Shown here: positions 8,073 to 16,923 of the stretch, piece by piece
How positions within the stretch are numbered: the stretch's first letter is position 1
How the letters are laid out: each line of letters opens with the position of its first letter
Source of the DNA: Actinocatenispora sera
GTDB lineage: Bacteria > Actinomycetota > Actinomycetes > Mycobacteriales > Micromonosporaceae
Direction: 5' to 3'
Length of the DNA stretch: 64,000 nucleotides
Assembly (NCBI RefSeq): GCF_018324685.1
Contig: NZ_AP023354.1
Location: 5,084,001-5,148,000, forward strand
Program-made: the position numbers and the translations under genes
Notes under the pieces: model-generated
Databases searched by the model: none
Seen by the model: the letters and a program-made list of their open reading frames with translations, nothing else
What the model was told of the DNA's origin: nothing

Positions 8073-10874
8073 TCATCCCCTCGCCTGTCGCGCCGCGGTG
8101 AGCGTCAACGTGCTGCCCGCGGTGAGCCGCACCGGTACGCCGAACGTGTAGCGCACCCCGTCCGGCCCGTGCTGCCGGGCCGCCTCGACCCCGACCCCGT
8201 CGAGGGCGATACCGTACCCGTCGCCGTCCGGTCCGGTGCCGCCCGCCGGGGCGCCGCCGACCCGGTCGGCGCCGTCCGGCGATCCGGTGAGCCGCAGCTC
8301 GCGCAGGTGCAGGATGCCGCCGGTGCACTCGATCGACACCGAATCCGGGCCCGCGGACAGCAGGCCGTACCCGTCGGTGGTGAGGAACGGCAGCGTCGGC
8401 GTGGCCGGATCGGGCCGCCGGAAGGCGAACGCCCCGGCGACGTTGTCGTGCCGCAGCCCGCTCATCGCCTGCAGGGCCGACCAGCCCGACAGCGACCGGA
8501 CGTAGTGGTCGCCGCACTCGACCTCGTTGTACGGGTTGCGCCGGCGCCCGTCGTAGCGCGCCCACAGCCCGGCGAGGATCGCCTCGCCCTGCTCGACCAG
8601 GCCCTCGGTCAGGCAGTGCGCGGCAACCTGCCACTCGGTACCGGTCCACACCTCGTCGGCGTACCGGGTGGGTACCTGCGGCCGGCCGCCGCGCGGCCAG
8701 CTGCACACCAGCAGGCCGGTGTCATCGCCGTCGGCGAACACCCGGTACGGATGCTCGAAGCCGGCGAAGCCGCGCCGCAGGTTGTGCCGGACCACCGCGG
8801 CGAGCGCGGTGCGTACGTGCTCGGCGGGCAGCAGGTGGCCCAGGTCGAGCTGGTGCGCCCACCACTGCCCGATCAGCTGGTCGGACAGGCAGCCGGTGAC
8901 CCACTGGTACTCGGGCCGGTCGCCGGGCAGCAGCCGCTGCTCGTAGTACTCGCCGTTGAACAGCGCCGCGTCGTAGGCCGCGCTGCCGGCCTCGAACAGC
9001 TCCCGGTAACGGCGGGCGGCCGCGTTGTCGCCGACCAGGCCGGCCATCGTCTCGGCGGCGCGCAGCGCGGCGAGCCAGTAGGTACCCATGAAGGTGTTCA
9101 GGCCGCACAGGTCGATGTCGTGGGTGCTGGGCTGGATCCCGGTCAGCATCCCGGATCCGTCGGTGTGCCAGGTTTCCTCGACGTGGTCGAGCAGCCGGGT
9201 CAGGTTCGGCCAGTACCCGCGAAGCCAGTCCAGGCCGGCCGCCGCGTCGCCGGACGGGAAGGCAGTGCCGGCTTCGCCGGACGGGAAGGCAGTGCCGGCT
9301 TCGCCGGACGGGAAGGCCCGGTACTCGCGGTAGGTCTTGAGGACGGCGCCGAGCATGCCGTCCAGCGCCGGGGTGTCCGGGCCGCCGATCGGCTCGTCCC
9401 ACAGCTGCCGCAGGTAGGTGGGCGCGACCAGCCGGTGCGGCAGGTAGCCGGCCGGCGCCTGCATCACCTCGAACTCGGTGCGGCGCATGTCGCGTTCCAG
9501 CTCGGGGAAGAACGCGGCGAGCGTCTGGGCGTAGTTCCACACGTGGTTGCAGTTGAGCGGGCAGGACCCGCCGTGGGCGCCGGACCACATGGTGGTGGAG
9601 GCGCCGAGTACCCCCTCGAAGCCGTAGAAGCGGCCGTCCGCGCCGCGGAAGCAGGTGGGGCTGCGCACGGTCGCCAGCTGCGCCGCGAACTGGGTGACCG
9701 CGTCGTCGGACAGGCTGGAGCGGGCCAGCGTGGCCGGCCAGGACAGCGAGGCGGTGCGCAGCGCGTCCCAGTCGCCGCGCACGTGATCGAGCGCCGCGAC
9801 GGCGTCCGGGTAGACGGTCGCGTAGTGGTTGCCGAGCCAGAACCTGGACAGCCCCCACTCCGGCCGCGGCGGTCCGAACTGCTCGAAGTTGACGTACCTG
9901 TTGCCGAAGCGCCAGGTCAGCGCGATCCGCACGGTGCGCCGCTCCCCCGGCGCCAGCAGGAACCCCACGCCCAGGCCGGTGTTCCAGGTACGGCCGGGCG
10001 CGCTCGCGCCGAGCGCGGCGGCGGGCCCGTGTCGCTGCGGGTCGGGGTTCGCCGCGCCGGTGTTGGCCAGCCGACCGGTGCCGTCCGCGAGCGCCCGCGA
10101 CCGCAGGAAGGTCAGGAACTCGTCCGGGTGCCGCCACTGCACCAGCGCGCTCGCCGCCGCGTCGTCGGCGGCGAGGACCAGCTGCCCGGCGCCCGGTGCG
10201 TCCGGTGCCAGGGTGTGGTTCTCCAGCGCGACACCGGTCCACCCGGCGTCGCGGAACAGCCGGTTGGTGTTGCCGCCGTAGCCGGCGCCGTCGACACCGT
10301 CGATCGGGCTCACCCCGTCCCACCCGACGCAGTTCTGCACGGCCGCGCCCAGCGTGCCGTGCACCGGGTACGCCGCCGTGTTGGTCAGGGTGAAGGTGAA
10401 CAGCGCCGCCGGGATCGAACTGGCCGCGACGTCGCCCGGCACCAGCGGGGTGAACGCCTCCAGCGCCACGTCGAGGGGCAGCTCGGGGTCGCGGTAGTCC
10501 AGCCGGGCGAACGGGTACGTGCCGCCGAACTCCACCGCGGCCACGCCCGGGTGCCGGGCGAGCAGTTCGGCCTGCCAGCCGGCGACCTCGTCGTCGGTGA
10601 CCAGCGGCGTGCGCGTCGACTGGCGTACCGGCGCCTGCAGCACCCGCACCGTGTCGAGCGGCGGCTCCCAGCAGGTGGCGCGGATGGCGAAGAACGAACC
10701 GGGCAGCGCGCCGGCGTGGTTGCCGATGTTGTGCAACTGCCACTGGCGCAACGAGCCGTCCGCGCAGATCGCCACGGTGCCGGTACCGATGCCGCCCAGC
10801 GGCATGGCGACGTGCGGGCGCTGCGCCGAGTCGTACGGCACGCACCGGTACCCGGCATCGGTGGCGGCGCTCAT
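8073..10874 (-). CDS. GH116-family glycoside hydrolase
   Basis: A 933-residue cytoplasmic enzyme related to non-lysosomal glucosylceramidase (GBA2) and bacterial beta-glucosidases and beta-xylosidases. Family features are MPLGGIGTGTVAI with GSLRQWQLHNIGNH at the N-terminus, GGSCPLNCNHVWNY followed by FPELERDMRRTEFE in the catalytic barrel, GLNTFMGTYWLAALR, and DEVWTGTEWQVAAHC near the C-terminus. There is no signal peptide, so the substrate must be imported, consistent with the linked ABC transporter. The ATG overlaps the isomerase stop (ATGA). A tandem AFPSGEAGT repeat is inserted between conserved blocks. The exact glycoside is not predictable. Confidence 0.85.
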   Translation of the reverse strand: MSAATDAGYRCVPYDSAQRPHVAMPLGGIGTGTVAICADGSLRQWQLHNIGNHAGALPGSFFAIRATCWEPPLDTVRVLQAPVRQSTRTPLVTDDEVAGWQAELLARHPGVAAVEFGGTYPFARLDYRDPELPLDVALEAFTPLVPGDVAASSIPAALFTFTLTNTAAYPVHGTLGAAVQNCVGWDGVSPIDGVDGAGYGGNTNRLFRDAGWTGVALENHTLAPDAPGAGQLVLAADDAAASALVQWRHPDEFLTFLRSRALADGTGRLANTGAANPDPQRHGPAAALGASAPGRTWNTGLGVGFLLAPGERRTVRIALTWRFGNRYVNFEQFGPPRPEWGLSRFWLGNHYATVYPDAVAALDHVRGDWDALRTASLSWPATLARSSLSDDAVTQFAAQLATVRSPTCFRGADGRFYGFEGVLGASTTMWSGAHGGSCPLNCNHVWNYAQTLAAFFPELERDMRRTEFEVMQAPAGYLPHRLVAPTYLRQLWDEPIGGPDTPALDGMLGAVLKTYREYRAFPSGEAGTAFPSGEAGTAFPSGDAAAGLDWLRGYWPNLTRLLDHVEETWHTDGSGMLTGIQPSTHDIDLCGLNTFMGTYWLAALRAAETMAGLVGDNAAARRYRELFEAGSAAYDAALFNGEYYEQRLLPGDRPEYQWVTGCLSDQLIGQWWAHQLDLGHLLPAEHVRTALAAVVRHNLRRGFAGFEHPYRVFADGDDTGLLVCSWPRGGRPQVPTRYADEVWTGTEWQVAAHCLTEGLVEQGEAILAGLWARYDGRRRNPYNEVECGDHYVRSLSGWSALQAMSGLRHDNVAGAFAFRRPDPATPTLPFLTTDGYGLLSAGPDSVSIECTGGILHLRELRLTGSPDGADRVGGAPAGGTGPDGDGYGIALDGVGVEAARQHGPDGVRYTFGVPVRLTAGSTLTLTAARQARG
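9247..9317. repeat. 27-bp tandem repeat inside the GH116 gene
   Basis: Two identical 27-bp units (9247-9273 and 9274-9300) and 17 bp of a third (9301-9317). They encode in-frame copies of the nonapeptide AFPSGEAGT. The insert lies between conserved family blocks, in a probable surface loop. Confidence 0.9.
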
Positions 10875-12526
10875 CGGGCCGCCGCCTCGGCGAGCTGGAC
10901 GTCGCCGCACAGGTGGACGGTGACGCCCCACTCGGCGAACAGGGCCGCCTTGACCGTCAGCGCCCGGTCGGCGGTCTCGGCATCCGGCGCGTACGCGACC
11001 TGCACGTGGTTCGCCTTGTGCTTGGCCATGAACTGGTTGCGGGACACGCCGTGCAGCACCGCGTGCATGATCGGCCATTCCGGGTTGGTCAGCGCCAGCC
11101 GCCGCGTGGTCTCCGCCTCCGGCAGCGCCACCACGTGGGCCCGGCCGAGGTCGACGTGCAGCGCGCCGCCGTGCACGTACACCCGGGACCAGACGATCTC
11201 GCCGGGCTTGCTGCAGCCGGACAGGGTGCCGCCGCCGAGCGGGAAGAACATCGGCGGCTGGCGCCTGCTGTACGACCTGTCGTAGCCGCCGTGGTGCGAG
11301 GCCGGCACCGCGCCGGAGATCATGAACGTCCAGACGAACTCGCCGTCGTACTCCTCGCCCCAGCGCACGTCGTGCAGCGTGGTCGCCGGGTCGAGCCGCA
11401 TCGCCGTCCAGATCCGGTTGGTGACCAGCGCGTCCACCGCAACGCCCTCGTCCACCTCGTTGAAGTGCGGCAGCGGCACGCCCGGGTACAGCTCGCGGGA
11501 GCCGTCCCGGCTGCGCACCGGCGGCCGCGACACGTTGTTCAGCAGCCCCTCGGCCAGGTCGCTGGCCGGCACGGTGTCCTTCAGCCCCTGCTGGTACTGG
11601 ATGCCGACGGCGTCCAGGCCGAAGTCGTCGGCGATGCGCAGCGCCGCGACGTACAACTTCAGCTGGCTGTGCACCTGCGCGTCGGTCAGCTCGGTCGCCT
11701 CGTCGGTACCGAGGTGGAACCGCAGGCCGGCCTCGTCCAGCCAGGCGCGGACCGCGTCCGCCTCGCTGTCGTCGACCCGCGCCATCTCCGCCACCAGGCT
11801 CGACTGGGACAGCCGCTCCTTGTAGATGCCGAGCGGGTTGAGCAGCTCGTCGTCGATGATCGCGTTGTACATGCCCATGCAGCCCTCGTCGAAGACCCCG
11901 ATGATCGCCTTGCGCCGCACCAGATCCGCCGCGAGCGCCCGGCCGAGTCGTACCTCCTCGGCGGCGTCGTCGAGCGCCGGTAGGTCGTGCACGTGGTCGG
12001 TGGGGTGCACCAGCTTCCCGGTGTCGAGCCAGGCCTTGAGTCCGGCCACCGCCCAGTCGTCGGTGAAGTCGGCGCTCCACAGCGACGAGTGGTCCACCCC
12101 GGCCTTGGTCAGGCTCGCGGTCAGGTTCAGCAGCCCGACCAGCCCCGGAAACCCACCGTCCCAGTTGGCGACGACCAGGATCGGGCCGCGGTGCGAGCGC
12201 AGCCCCGCCAGCAGGTGGTGGCTGTACTGCCACACCGCCTCGGCGACGAGCAGCGGGGCGTCCGGCGGTACGGTGCGAAACACCTCGATGCCGCGGCGCT
12301 GGCTGTCGATGAAGCCGTGCCCGGCCGCCTCGTCCACCTCGTGCGCGCGCCGGATCGTCCAGCCCAGCGCGGACACCGCGCGGGCAAGGTCCGCCTCCAG
12401 CCTGCGCTGTACCGGCCAGCAGGTGACGTTGGCGGCGGGCCGCAGATCGCCGTTGGCGACCAGGTACACCGTCCGCGGCGCCGCGGTGGGCGCGGGCACG
12501 GGCTCCGGGAAGCGGTAGCGGGTCAT
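10871..12526 (-). CDS. sugar isomerase, L-fucose/L-arabinose isomerase superfamily
   Basis: The 551-residue protein fits the FucI/AraA fold. An N-terminal region carries VYLVANGDLRPAANVTCWPVQ, the core has GVFDEGCMGMYNAIIDDELL and GIYKERLSQSSLVAEM, and a C-terminal fucose-isomerase-type domain holds FFPLGGGTLSGCSKPGEIVWSR-like sequence. These enzymes are metal-dependent aldose-ketose isomerases. With the FGGY kinase upstream it forms the usual isomerise-then-phosphorylate pair. It overlaps the GH116 start by 4 bp and lies 45 bp after the kinase. The particular aldose (fucose, arabinose, xylose or other) cannot be read off. Confidence 0.75.
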   Translation of the reverse strand: MTRYRFPEPVPAPTAAPRTVYLVANGDLRPAANVTCWPVQRRLEADLARAVSALGWTIRRAHEVDEAAGHGFIDSQRRGIEVFRTVPPDAPLLVAEAVWQYSHHLLAGLRSHRGPILVVANWDGGFPGLVGLLNLTASLTKAGVDHSSLWSADFTDDWAVAGLKAWLDTGKLVHPTDHVHDLPALDDAAEEVRLGRALAADLVRRKAIIGVFDEGCMGMYNAIIDDELLNPLGIYKERLSQSSLVAEMARVDDSEADAVRAWLDEAGLRFHLGTDEATELTDAQVHSQLKLYVAALRIADDFGLDAVGIQYQQGLKDTVPASDLAEGLLNNVSRPPVRSRDGSRELYPGVPLPHFNEVDEGVAVDALVTNRIWTAMRLDPATTLHDVRWGEEYDGEFVWTFMISGAVPASHHGGYDRSYSRRQPPMFFPLGGGTLSGCSKPGEIVWSRVYVHGGALHVDLGRAHVVALPEAETTRRLALTNPEWPIMHAVLHGVSRNQFMAKHKANHVQVAYAPDAETADRALTVKAALFAEWGVTVHLCGDVQLAEAAAR

Positions 12527-12571
12527 GGTCGGACCTTCCTGTGAGGGGTACGGGCGGCGGGACCGCTCCGG

Positions 12572-14239
12572 TCAGCCCGGTGGTCGAGGATCGCGCGCGC
12601 CGCGCTCGTCCGGCCCGCCGGTGGCCGGGTCGCCCCGCCCGCCGGTAGCCGGGGTGGCCAGCCCGCCGGTAGCCGGGGTGGCCACCCCGCGGGTAGGCGG
12701 GGCGTCCAGCCGGCGGGTGGTGCGGTCGGCGAGGGCGTGCGCGACGGGTGCGGTGCCGGCGGCCAGCTCGAGGTACAGCCGGTACAGCTCGTCGTAGTCG
12801 GCGCGCAGCTCGGCGCGCGGGGTCACCGTGCCGGCGACCGGGTTCCACGCCCGGATCGAGGCATCGCCGATCGCCCGGGCGGCGAGGTACGCGCTGCCGT
12901 AGCTCGCGCCGATGGTGTGCGTGTGCACCTGCTGGGCGAGCCCGGTGACGTCGGAGACGAGCTGGCTCCACAGCCCGCCGCGGGTGCCGCCGCCGACGGC
13001 GACCACCCGGTCGATCCGGGCGCCGGCGGCGGTGAACGCCTCGATGTTGTGCCGCACCCCGAACGCGGTCGCCTCCAGCGCCGCGCGGTACAGGTCGCCG
13101 GCGGTGTGCGACAGGGTCAGCCCGGTCAGCGTGCCGCGGGCCCGGGGGTCGTCGACCGGGGTGCGTTCGCCGGCGAAGTACGGCAGCATCAGCAGGCCGT
13201 TCGCACCGGGTCCGGACGCCTCCGCGGCGGCGGTGAGGGTGCCGAAGTCGCCGCCGACCAGCTCGCGCAGCCAGCCGGTGATCGCGCCGGAGGTCGCCAT
13301 CCCGCCAGCCAGGTTGCGGCTGCCGCGGTACACCCCGACGGTGCCCCACAGCGGCGGCGCGGTCAGCGGCGGAGCACCGGCGTCCAGCGTGTCGATCAGG
13401 AACATCGTGGTGCCGTACATCAGCAGCAGGTCGCCCGGCTGGTGCGCGTCGACGCTGACCGCCTCGGCCCACGCGTCGATGGTGCCGGTGATCACCGGGA
13501 TCCCGGCCGGCAGTCCGGTGACCCGGGCCGCCTCGGCGGTGACCGCGCCGGCGATCTCGTCCGACCAGCGCAGCGCCGGTGGCTCGATCCCGGCGGCGAG
13601 ATCGCGCCAGGCCGGCGCCCACCAGGCGTGCCCGCGCGTGTCGTACAGCGGGACCGCCTGGCTCGCCGAGTGGTGGTCGAGCAGGTACTCGCCGGTGAGC
13701 CGCCAGACGAGGTACGAGCTGGGCATGAACAGCCGGCGGGCGGCGGCGACCGTGTCCGGTTCGTGCTCGGCCAGCCAGCGCAGCTTCGGCCCGACCGCCT
13801 GGCTGGTCAGCGCCGAGCCGGCACGCTCGAGGATCGCCTCGGCCCCGTACCGCCTCGTCAGCTCGGCGATCTGCGACTGCGCGCGGGTGTCGACCCCGTA
13901 CAGGATGGCGGGCCGCAGCGGTTCGCCCGCGGCGTCGGCGAGCAGCGTGCACGGTCCCATCCCGCTCACCCCGACGGCGCCGACGGGTACGCCGGTGGCC
14001 AGCTCGCGGCACAACTCGACGAACTCGCGCCACCAGACCCGGCCGTCCATCTCCACGTGGCCGGGCCGCGGCCGGTCGACGCCGTGGTCGCGCTGCGCGC
14101 GGGCGAGGATGCGGCCGTCGGGGGCCACCAGCACGCCCTTGCTGCTGGAGGTGCCGATGTCGACGCCGAGTACCGCGACACCGGCCGGCGCGCGGTCCGG
14201 TCCGGCGTCGGTTGCCGCGGGCTGCCGGGTCGAGCTCAT
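12572..14239 (-). CDS. FGGY-family carbohydrate kinase (xylulokinase-like)
   Basis: A 555-residue two-domain sugar kinase. Visible are the N-terminal phosphate-1 loop VLGVDIGTSSSKGVLV, GVGVSGMGP, the mid-protein GTIDAWAEAVS, the second ATPase-domain motif LLMYGTTMFLID, and the adenosine region VVAVGGGTRGGLWSQLVSDV. It is the first gene of the leftward operon and should phosphorylate the ketose made by the isomerase. The last 45 or so residues are a degenerate octapeptide repeat (ATPATGGL) beyond the normal FGGY end, apparently disordered. Xylulokinase is the nearest named activity, but this is an inference. Confidence 0.85.
   Translation of the reverse strand: MSSTRQPAATDAGPDRAPAGVAVLGVDIGTSSSKGVLVAPDGRILARAQRDHGVDRPRPGHVEMDGRVWWREFVELCRELATGVPVGAVGVSGMGPCTLLADAAGEPLRPAILYGVDTRAQSQIAELTRRYGAEAILERAGSALTSQAVGPKLRWLAEHEPDTVAAARRLFMPSSYLVWRLTGEYLLDHHSASQAVPLYDTRGHAWWAPAWRDLAAGIEPPALRWSDEIAGAVTAEAARVTGLPAGIPVITGTIDAWAEAVSVDAHQPGDLLLMYGTTMFLIDTLDAGAPPLTAPPLWGTVGVYRGSRNLAGGMATSGAITGWLRELVGGDFGTLTAAAEASGPGANGLLMLPYFAGERTPVDDPRARGTLTGLTLSHTAGDLYRAALEATAFGVRHNIEAFTAAGARIDRVVAVGGGTRGGLWSQLVSDVTGLAQQVHTHTIGASYGSAYLAARAIGDASIRAWNPVAGTVTPRAELRADYDELYRLYLELAAGTAPVAHALADRTTRRLDAPPTRGVATPATGGLATPATGGRGDPATGGPDERGARDPRPPG
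12614..12709. repeat. 24-bp minisatellite at the 3' end of the kinase gene
   Basis: Four 24-bp units run from 12614. The two central units (12638-12661, 12662-12685) differ at one base; the outer two are diverged. They encode an ATPATGGL-like octapeptide repeat that lengthens the kinase C-terminus. Confidence 0.85.
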
Positions 14240-14373
14240 GGACTCCCCCTGGGGTGCACCGGATTTCGCGCCTGATCACGCCTGGTCGTCGGGCCGGCGG
14301 CAGGGTGGCCGCCGATGAGGTCACCGGCGCGACCAGCCGCCGCTCGGCCCGATCGTTCCGGCGGCGCGGCCCG

Positions 14374-14402
14374 AGCCTAGGTCCGAGAAACCGATTACGC
14401 AA
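14374..14402 (-). promoter_or_regulatory. promoter of the kinase-isomerase-GH116-lacI operon
   Basis: Reading leftward, TTGCGT (14402-14397) and TAGGCT (14379-14374) are spaced by 17 bp. Two LacI-type sites overlap the -35 region, so binding would block polymerase. The predicted 5' leader to the kinase ATG is about 130 nt. Confidence 0.55.
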
Positions 14403-14410
14403 CCGGTTCC
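14387..14410. promoter_or_regulatory. two abutting LacI-type operators
   Basis: Two 12-mers lie end to end: GAAACCGATTAC (14387-14398) and GCAACCGGTTCC (14399-14410). Both fit GnAAnCGnTTnC, the central-CG form usual for LacI-family operators. The same pattern recurs at 14586-14597. Confidence 0.6.
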
Positions 14411-14448
14411 GCGTCATCGGGTGTCGCCGGTGGCGATCGGATGCTCAC

Positions 14449-14479
14449 GCTGGATCTGTTGATTACCAACGGATCCAGC
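14449..14479. promoter_or_regulatory. 13-bp inverted repeat between divergent operons
   Basis: Arms GCTGGATCTGTTG and CAACGGATCCAGC flank ATTAC, with one mismatch. It lies between the two promoters, upstream of both. It could bind a second regulator or an activator; it is unlike the LacI-type sites. Confidence 0.5.
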
Positions 14480-14537
14480 TCGCCGGACGGACGCGGGCGG
14501 GCGAGCCGTGACGGGGCGCCGGGCGGATCGCCCGCTA

Positions 14538-14566
14538 TTGACAGCTGCCGTGGCCGGGGTTAGGTT
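14538..14566 (+). promoter_or_regulatory. promoter of the ABC transporter operon
   Basis: TTGACA (14538-14543) and TAGGTT (14561-14566) with a 17-bp spacer make the best sigma-70-like promoter in the window. The expected start is near 14573, giving a leader of roughly 85 nt to the GTG at 14657. Confidence 0.65.
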
Positions 14567-14585
14567 CCGTGCACTCAAACGGCGA

Positions 14586-14597
14586 GTAATCGATTGC
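14586..14597. promoter_or_regulatory. LacI-type operator downstream of the transporter promoter
   Basis: GTAATCGATTGC matches GnAAnCGnTTnC, inside a wider near-palindrome GAGTAATCGATTGCTC (14584-14599). It sits just after the predicted transcription start, a roadblock or repression position. Confidence 0.6.
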
Positions 14598-14656
14598 TCA
14601 TCGGGCCGCCCGGCTGCCCCCACGGCACCGAACGGGCGGACCCGGAAGGAGGCATC

Positions 14657-15988
14657 GTGGTACCGCACACTCCCCCGCCCGTACCGCGTCGGCGCGTGCT
14701 GCAGCTGCTCGGTGGCGCGGCGGTACTGCCGGCCGTCGGCGGACTCGCCGGATGCGGCGGATCCGGCGGCGGCAACGGCGCCGAGGGCTCCGGCAAGGGC
14801 ACGCTGACCCTCGCGTACCTGGGCGACGCGACGCAGCAGGCGGCGTTCAAGGCACTGTTCGCGGACTTCAACAAGGCGCACCCGGACATCAAGATCTCCG
14901 CGACCGGCATCGCGTCGGGCGACTGGGCCACCTTCGCCAGCACCATCTCCACCCGGCTCGCCGGCGGCACGCAGTACGACATCGTCGACGTGGCCACCGA
15001 GGGCCAGCTGCTGATGTCGTCGAAGAACGTGCTGGAACCGCTGGACCGCTACATCGCCAAGGACAAGGCGGTCGTCGACGCGTACTACGCCGGCATCGAC
15101 CCGCACCTGAAGGAGTGGACGAAGAAGTACGGCTCGCCGGACGGCAGGACCTACTTCATCCCCGGCGGCTACAACTCGATGGTGCTGTACTGCAACACCG
15201 AGGTGTTCGCCAAGGCCGGTGTCGAGCTGTCCGACGACGGCCAGTGGACCTGGGAGCAGTTCAAGGCCGCCGGGGAGAAGATCAATGCCAGGACCGGCGC
15301 GTACCTGACGGCGTTGGGCGACGGCGCGTTCCCGTTCGGCGACATCATGCCGTGGCTGCTCACCAACGGCGCCAGCACCCTTTCCGCCGACTGGAAGCAG
15401 CCCACCTTCAACAGCCCGCAGGCGATCGAGGCGGCCACGTTCGTCAAGAGCCTGCTCGACGCCGGCCTCGCGCCGAAGCTCGGCGGTACCTTCGACGCCG
15501 CCGCGCAGCTGGCCAAGGGCAAGCTCGCCACCCTCGGCGGCGGCCGCTGGCCGACACTGGACATGCGCCGGCTCAAGATCGTCGACAAGGTGCGCATCAT
15601 GAGCTGGCCGACCAAGACCGGCCCCGGCTCCCCGATCGGCTGGGACGGCTGGCCGATCCTGCGCGCGTCGAAGAACAAGGCGGCCGCCTGGACGTTCCTC
15701 AAGTGGCTGATGACCAAGGACGCGTCCGAGTTCTACGCCAAGGTCGGCGGCACCAACGTGCCGGCGCTGACCTCGGTCGCCGCCAGCTCGACCTTCCTCT
15801 CCGACGCCCCGAAGGGCTCCGAACTGCTGGCGGCGGCGATCGCGCACGGCACGCCGATCCCGTCGCCCAAGCAGGGCGCCGCGGTCCAGCGGGCCATCAG
15901 CGCCGGCTGGAAGAGCGCGTTGACCGGCCTCAAACCGGTCAAGCGGTCCCTGGATGCGGCGAACGAGCAGCTGAAACCGCTGCTATGA
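14657..15988 (+). CDS. ABC transporter sugar-binding lipoprotein
   Basis: A 443-residue extracellular solute-binding protein, family 1. The N-terminus has RRR, a hydrophobic stretch and the lipobox GLAGC, with lipidated Cys33. The mature part shows LTLAYLGDATQQAAF, FNKAHPDIKI, YDIVDVATEGQLL and the late WDGWPILRASKNKAAAWTFLKWLM block common to this family. The GTG at 14657 follows a GGAAGGAGG box by 4 nt; the frame is open further upstream. It captures the sugar for the two permeases that follow and its stop overlaps the first permease start. Confidence 0.92.
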   Translation: MVPHTPPPVPRRRVLQLLGGAAVLPAVGGLAGCGGSGGGNGAEGSGKGTLTLAYLGDATQQAAFKALFADFNKAHPDIKISATGIASGDWATFASTISTRLAGGTQYDIVDVATEGQLLMSSKNVLEPLDRYIAKDKAVVDAYYAGIDPHLKEWTKKYGSPDGRTYFIPGGYNSMVLYCNTEVFAKAGVELSDDGQWTWEQFKAAGEKINARTGAYLTALGDGAFPFGDIMPWLLTNGASTLSADWKQPTFNSPQAIEAATFVKSLLDAGLAPKLGGTFDAAAQLAKGKLATLGGGRWPTLDMRRLKIVDKVRIMSWPTKTGPGSPIGWDGWPILRASKNKAAAWTFLKWLMTKDASEFYAKVGGTNVPALTSVAASSTFLSDAPKGSELLAAAIAHGTPIPSPKQGAAVQRAISAGWKSALTGLKPVKRSLDAANEQLKPLL

Positions 15989-16923
15989 CGATCAGCCTGA
16001 CCCGCCGGCGGACGGCGTCTCGCCCGCCGGCCGTCCAGCCGTCCGGCAGCGCCGGCAGCCGGCAGTGGGTCGGCTACGCGTTCCTGAGCCCGGCGCTGCT
16101 GCTGTTCGTCGTGTTCGTCGCCGGCCCGTTCGTCGCGGCGATCGTGCTCAGCCTGTACCGCTGGGACATGCTCACGCCGGCGCAGTTCGCCGGGTTCGGC
16201 AACTTCACCGCGATGTTCGGCGATCCGCTGCTGTACCGGTCGCTGGCGAACACCTTCGTGTTCGCGAGCGCCTCGCTGATCACCCACCTGGTCGGCGGGC
16301 TGCTGCTCGCGCTGGGCGTCAACCGGCTCAAGAACAAGGTGCTGTCGTACTTCGTGCGCACCTCGCTGTTCTTCCCGTTCGTCATCTCCTGGGCGGCGGT
16401 CGCGCTGCTCTGGAAGTACGTGCTGGACCCGTCGTTCGGGCTGCTGACGTACTACCTGGGCCGGCTCGGTGTGGACACCCCGAACTGGTTCAACGACCCG
16501 TCCTGGGCGCTGCCGTCGATCATCGGCATCGACTTCTGGCACACCATCGGCTTCACCTTCGTGATCATGCTGGCCGGCCTGCAGACCGTGCCGAACACGC
16601 TGCTCGAGGCGGCCCGGCTGGACGGCGCCAACGCCCGGCAGACGCTGTGGCACGTCACGATCCCGATGATGTCGCCGACGATCTTCTTCGCCGCGGTCAT
16701 CACGTTCCTCGGCGCGTTCCAGATCTTCGACCCGATCCAGATCATCACCCCGCAGGGCGGGCCGGACAACTCCACCATGAGCGTGGTGATGTACCTGTAC
16801 CAGAAGGGGTTCCAGTCGTTCCAGGTCGGCTACGCCTCGGCGGTGTCGCTGCTGGTGTTCGCCGTGATGATGGTGGTCACGCTGTTGCAGTTCTGGGGGT
16901 CGCGCCGATGGGTGCACCAGTGA
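15985..16923 (+). CDS. ABC sugar transporter permease, MalF-like
   Basis: A 312-residue inner-membrane protein with about six transmembrane segments, beginning near residue 30 (YAFLSPALLLFVVFVAGPF). The cytoplasmic EAA loop is visible as LEAARLDGANARQTLWHVTIPMM. The ATG overlaps the binding-protein stop (ATGA). It pairs with the next permease to form a CUT1-type importer. No ATPase gene is present in the operon, so the subunits probably use a shared MsiK-like ATPase encoded elsewhere, as known in streptomycetes. Confidence 0.92.
   Translation: MTISLTRRRTASRPPAVQPSGSAGSRQWVGYAFLSPALLLFVVFVAGPFVAAIVLSLYRWDMLTPAQFAGFGNFTAMFGDPLLYRSLANTFVFASASLITHLVGGLLLALGVNRLKNKVLSYFVRTSLFFPFVISWAAVALLWKYVLDPSFGLLTYYLGRLGVDTPNWFNDPSWALPSIIGIDFWHTIGFTFVIMLAGLQTVPNTLLEAARLDGANARQTLWHVTIPMMSPTIFFAAVITFLGAFQIFDPIQIITPQGGPDNSTMSVVMYLYQKGFQSFQVGYASAVSLLVFAVMMVVTLLQFWGSRRWVHQ

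Noticed and set aside
7815-11285. A very long rightward open frame antisense to GH116
   Set aside because: Its translation is Arg/Ala/Gly-rich with no motif; it mirrors the codon bias of the real gene on the other strand.
14389-14408. One 20-bp palindrome as the operator
   Set aside because: It reads as a dyad, but two abutting 12-mers fit the same consensus as the third site and explain the sequence better.
8073-14417. A single leftward open frame spanning the GH116, isomerase and kinase region
   Set aside because: It results from high GC and few stops. Only the part below 10874 matches a family, and the isomerase and kinase lie in other frames with their own start signals.
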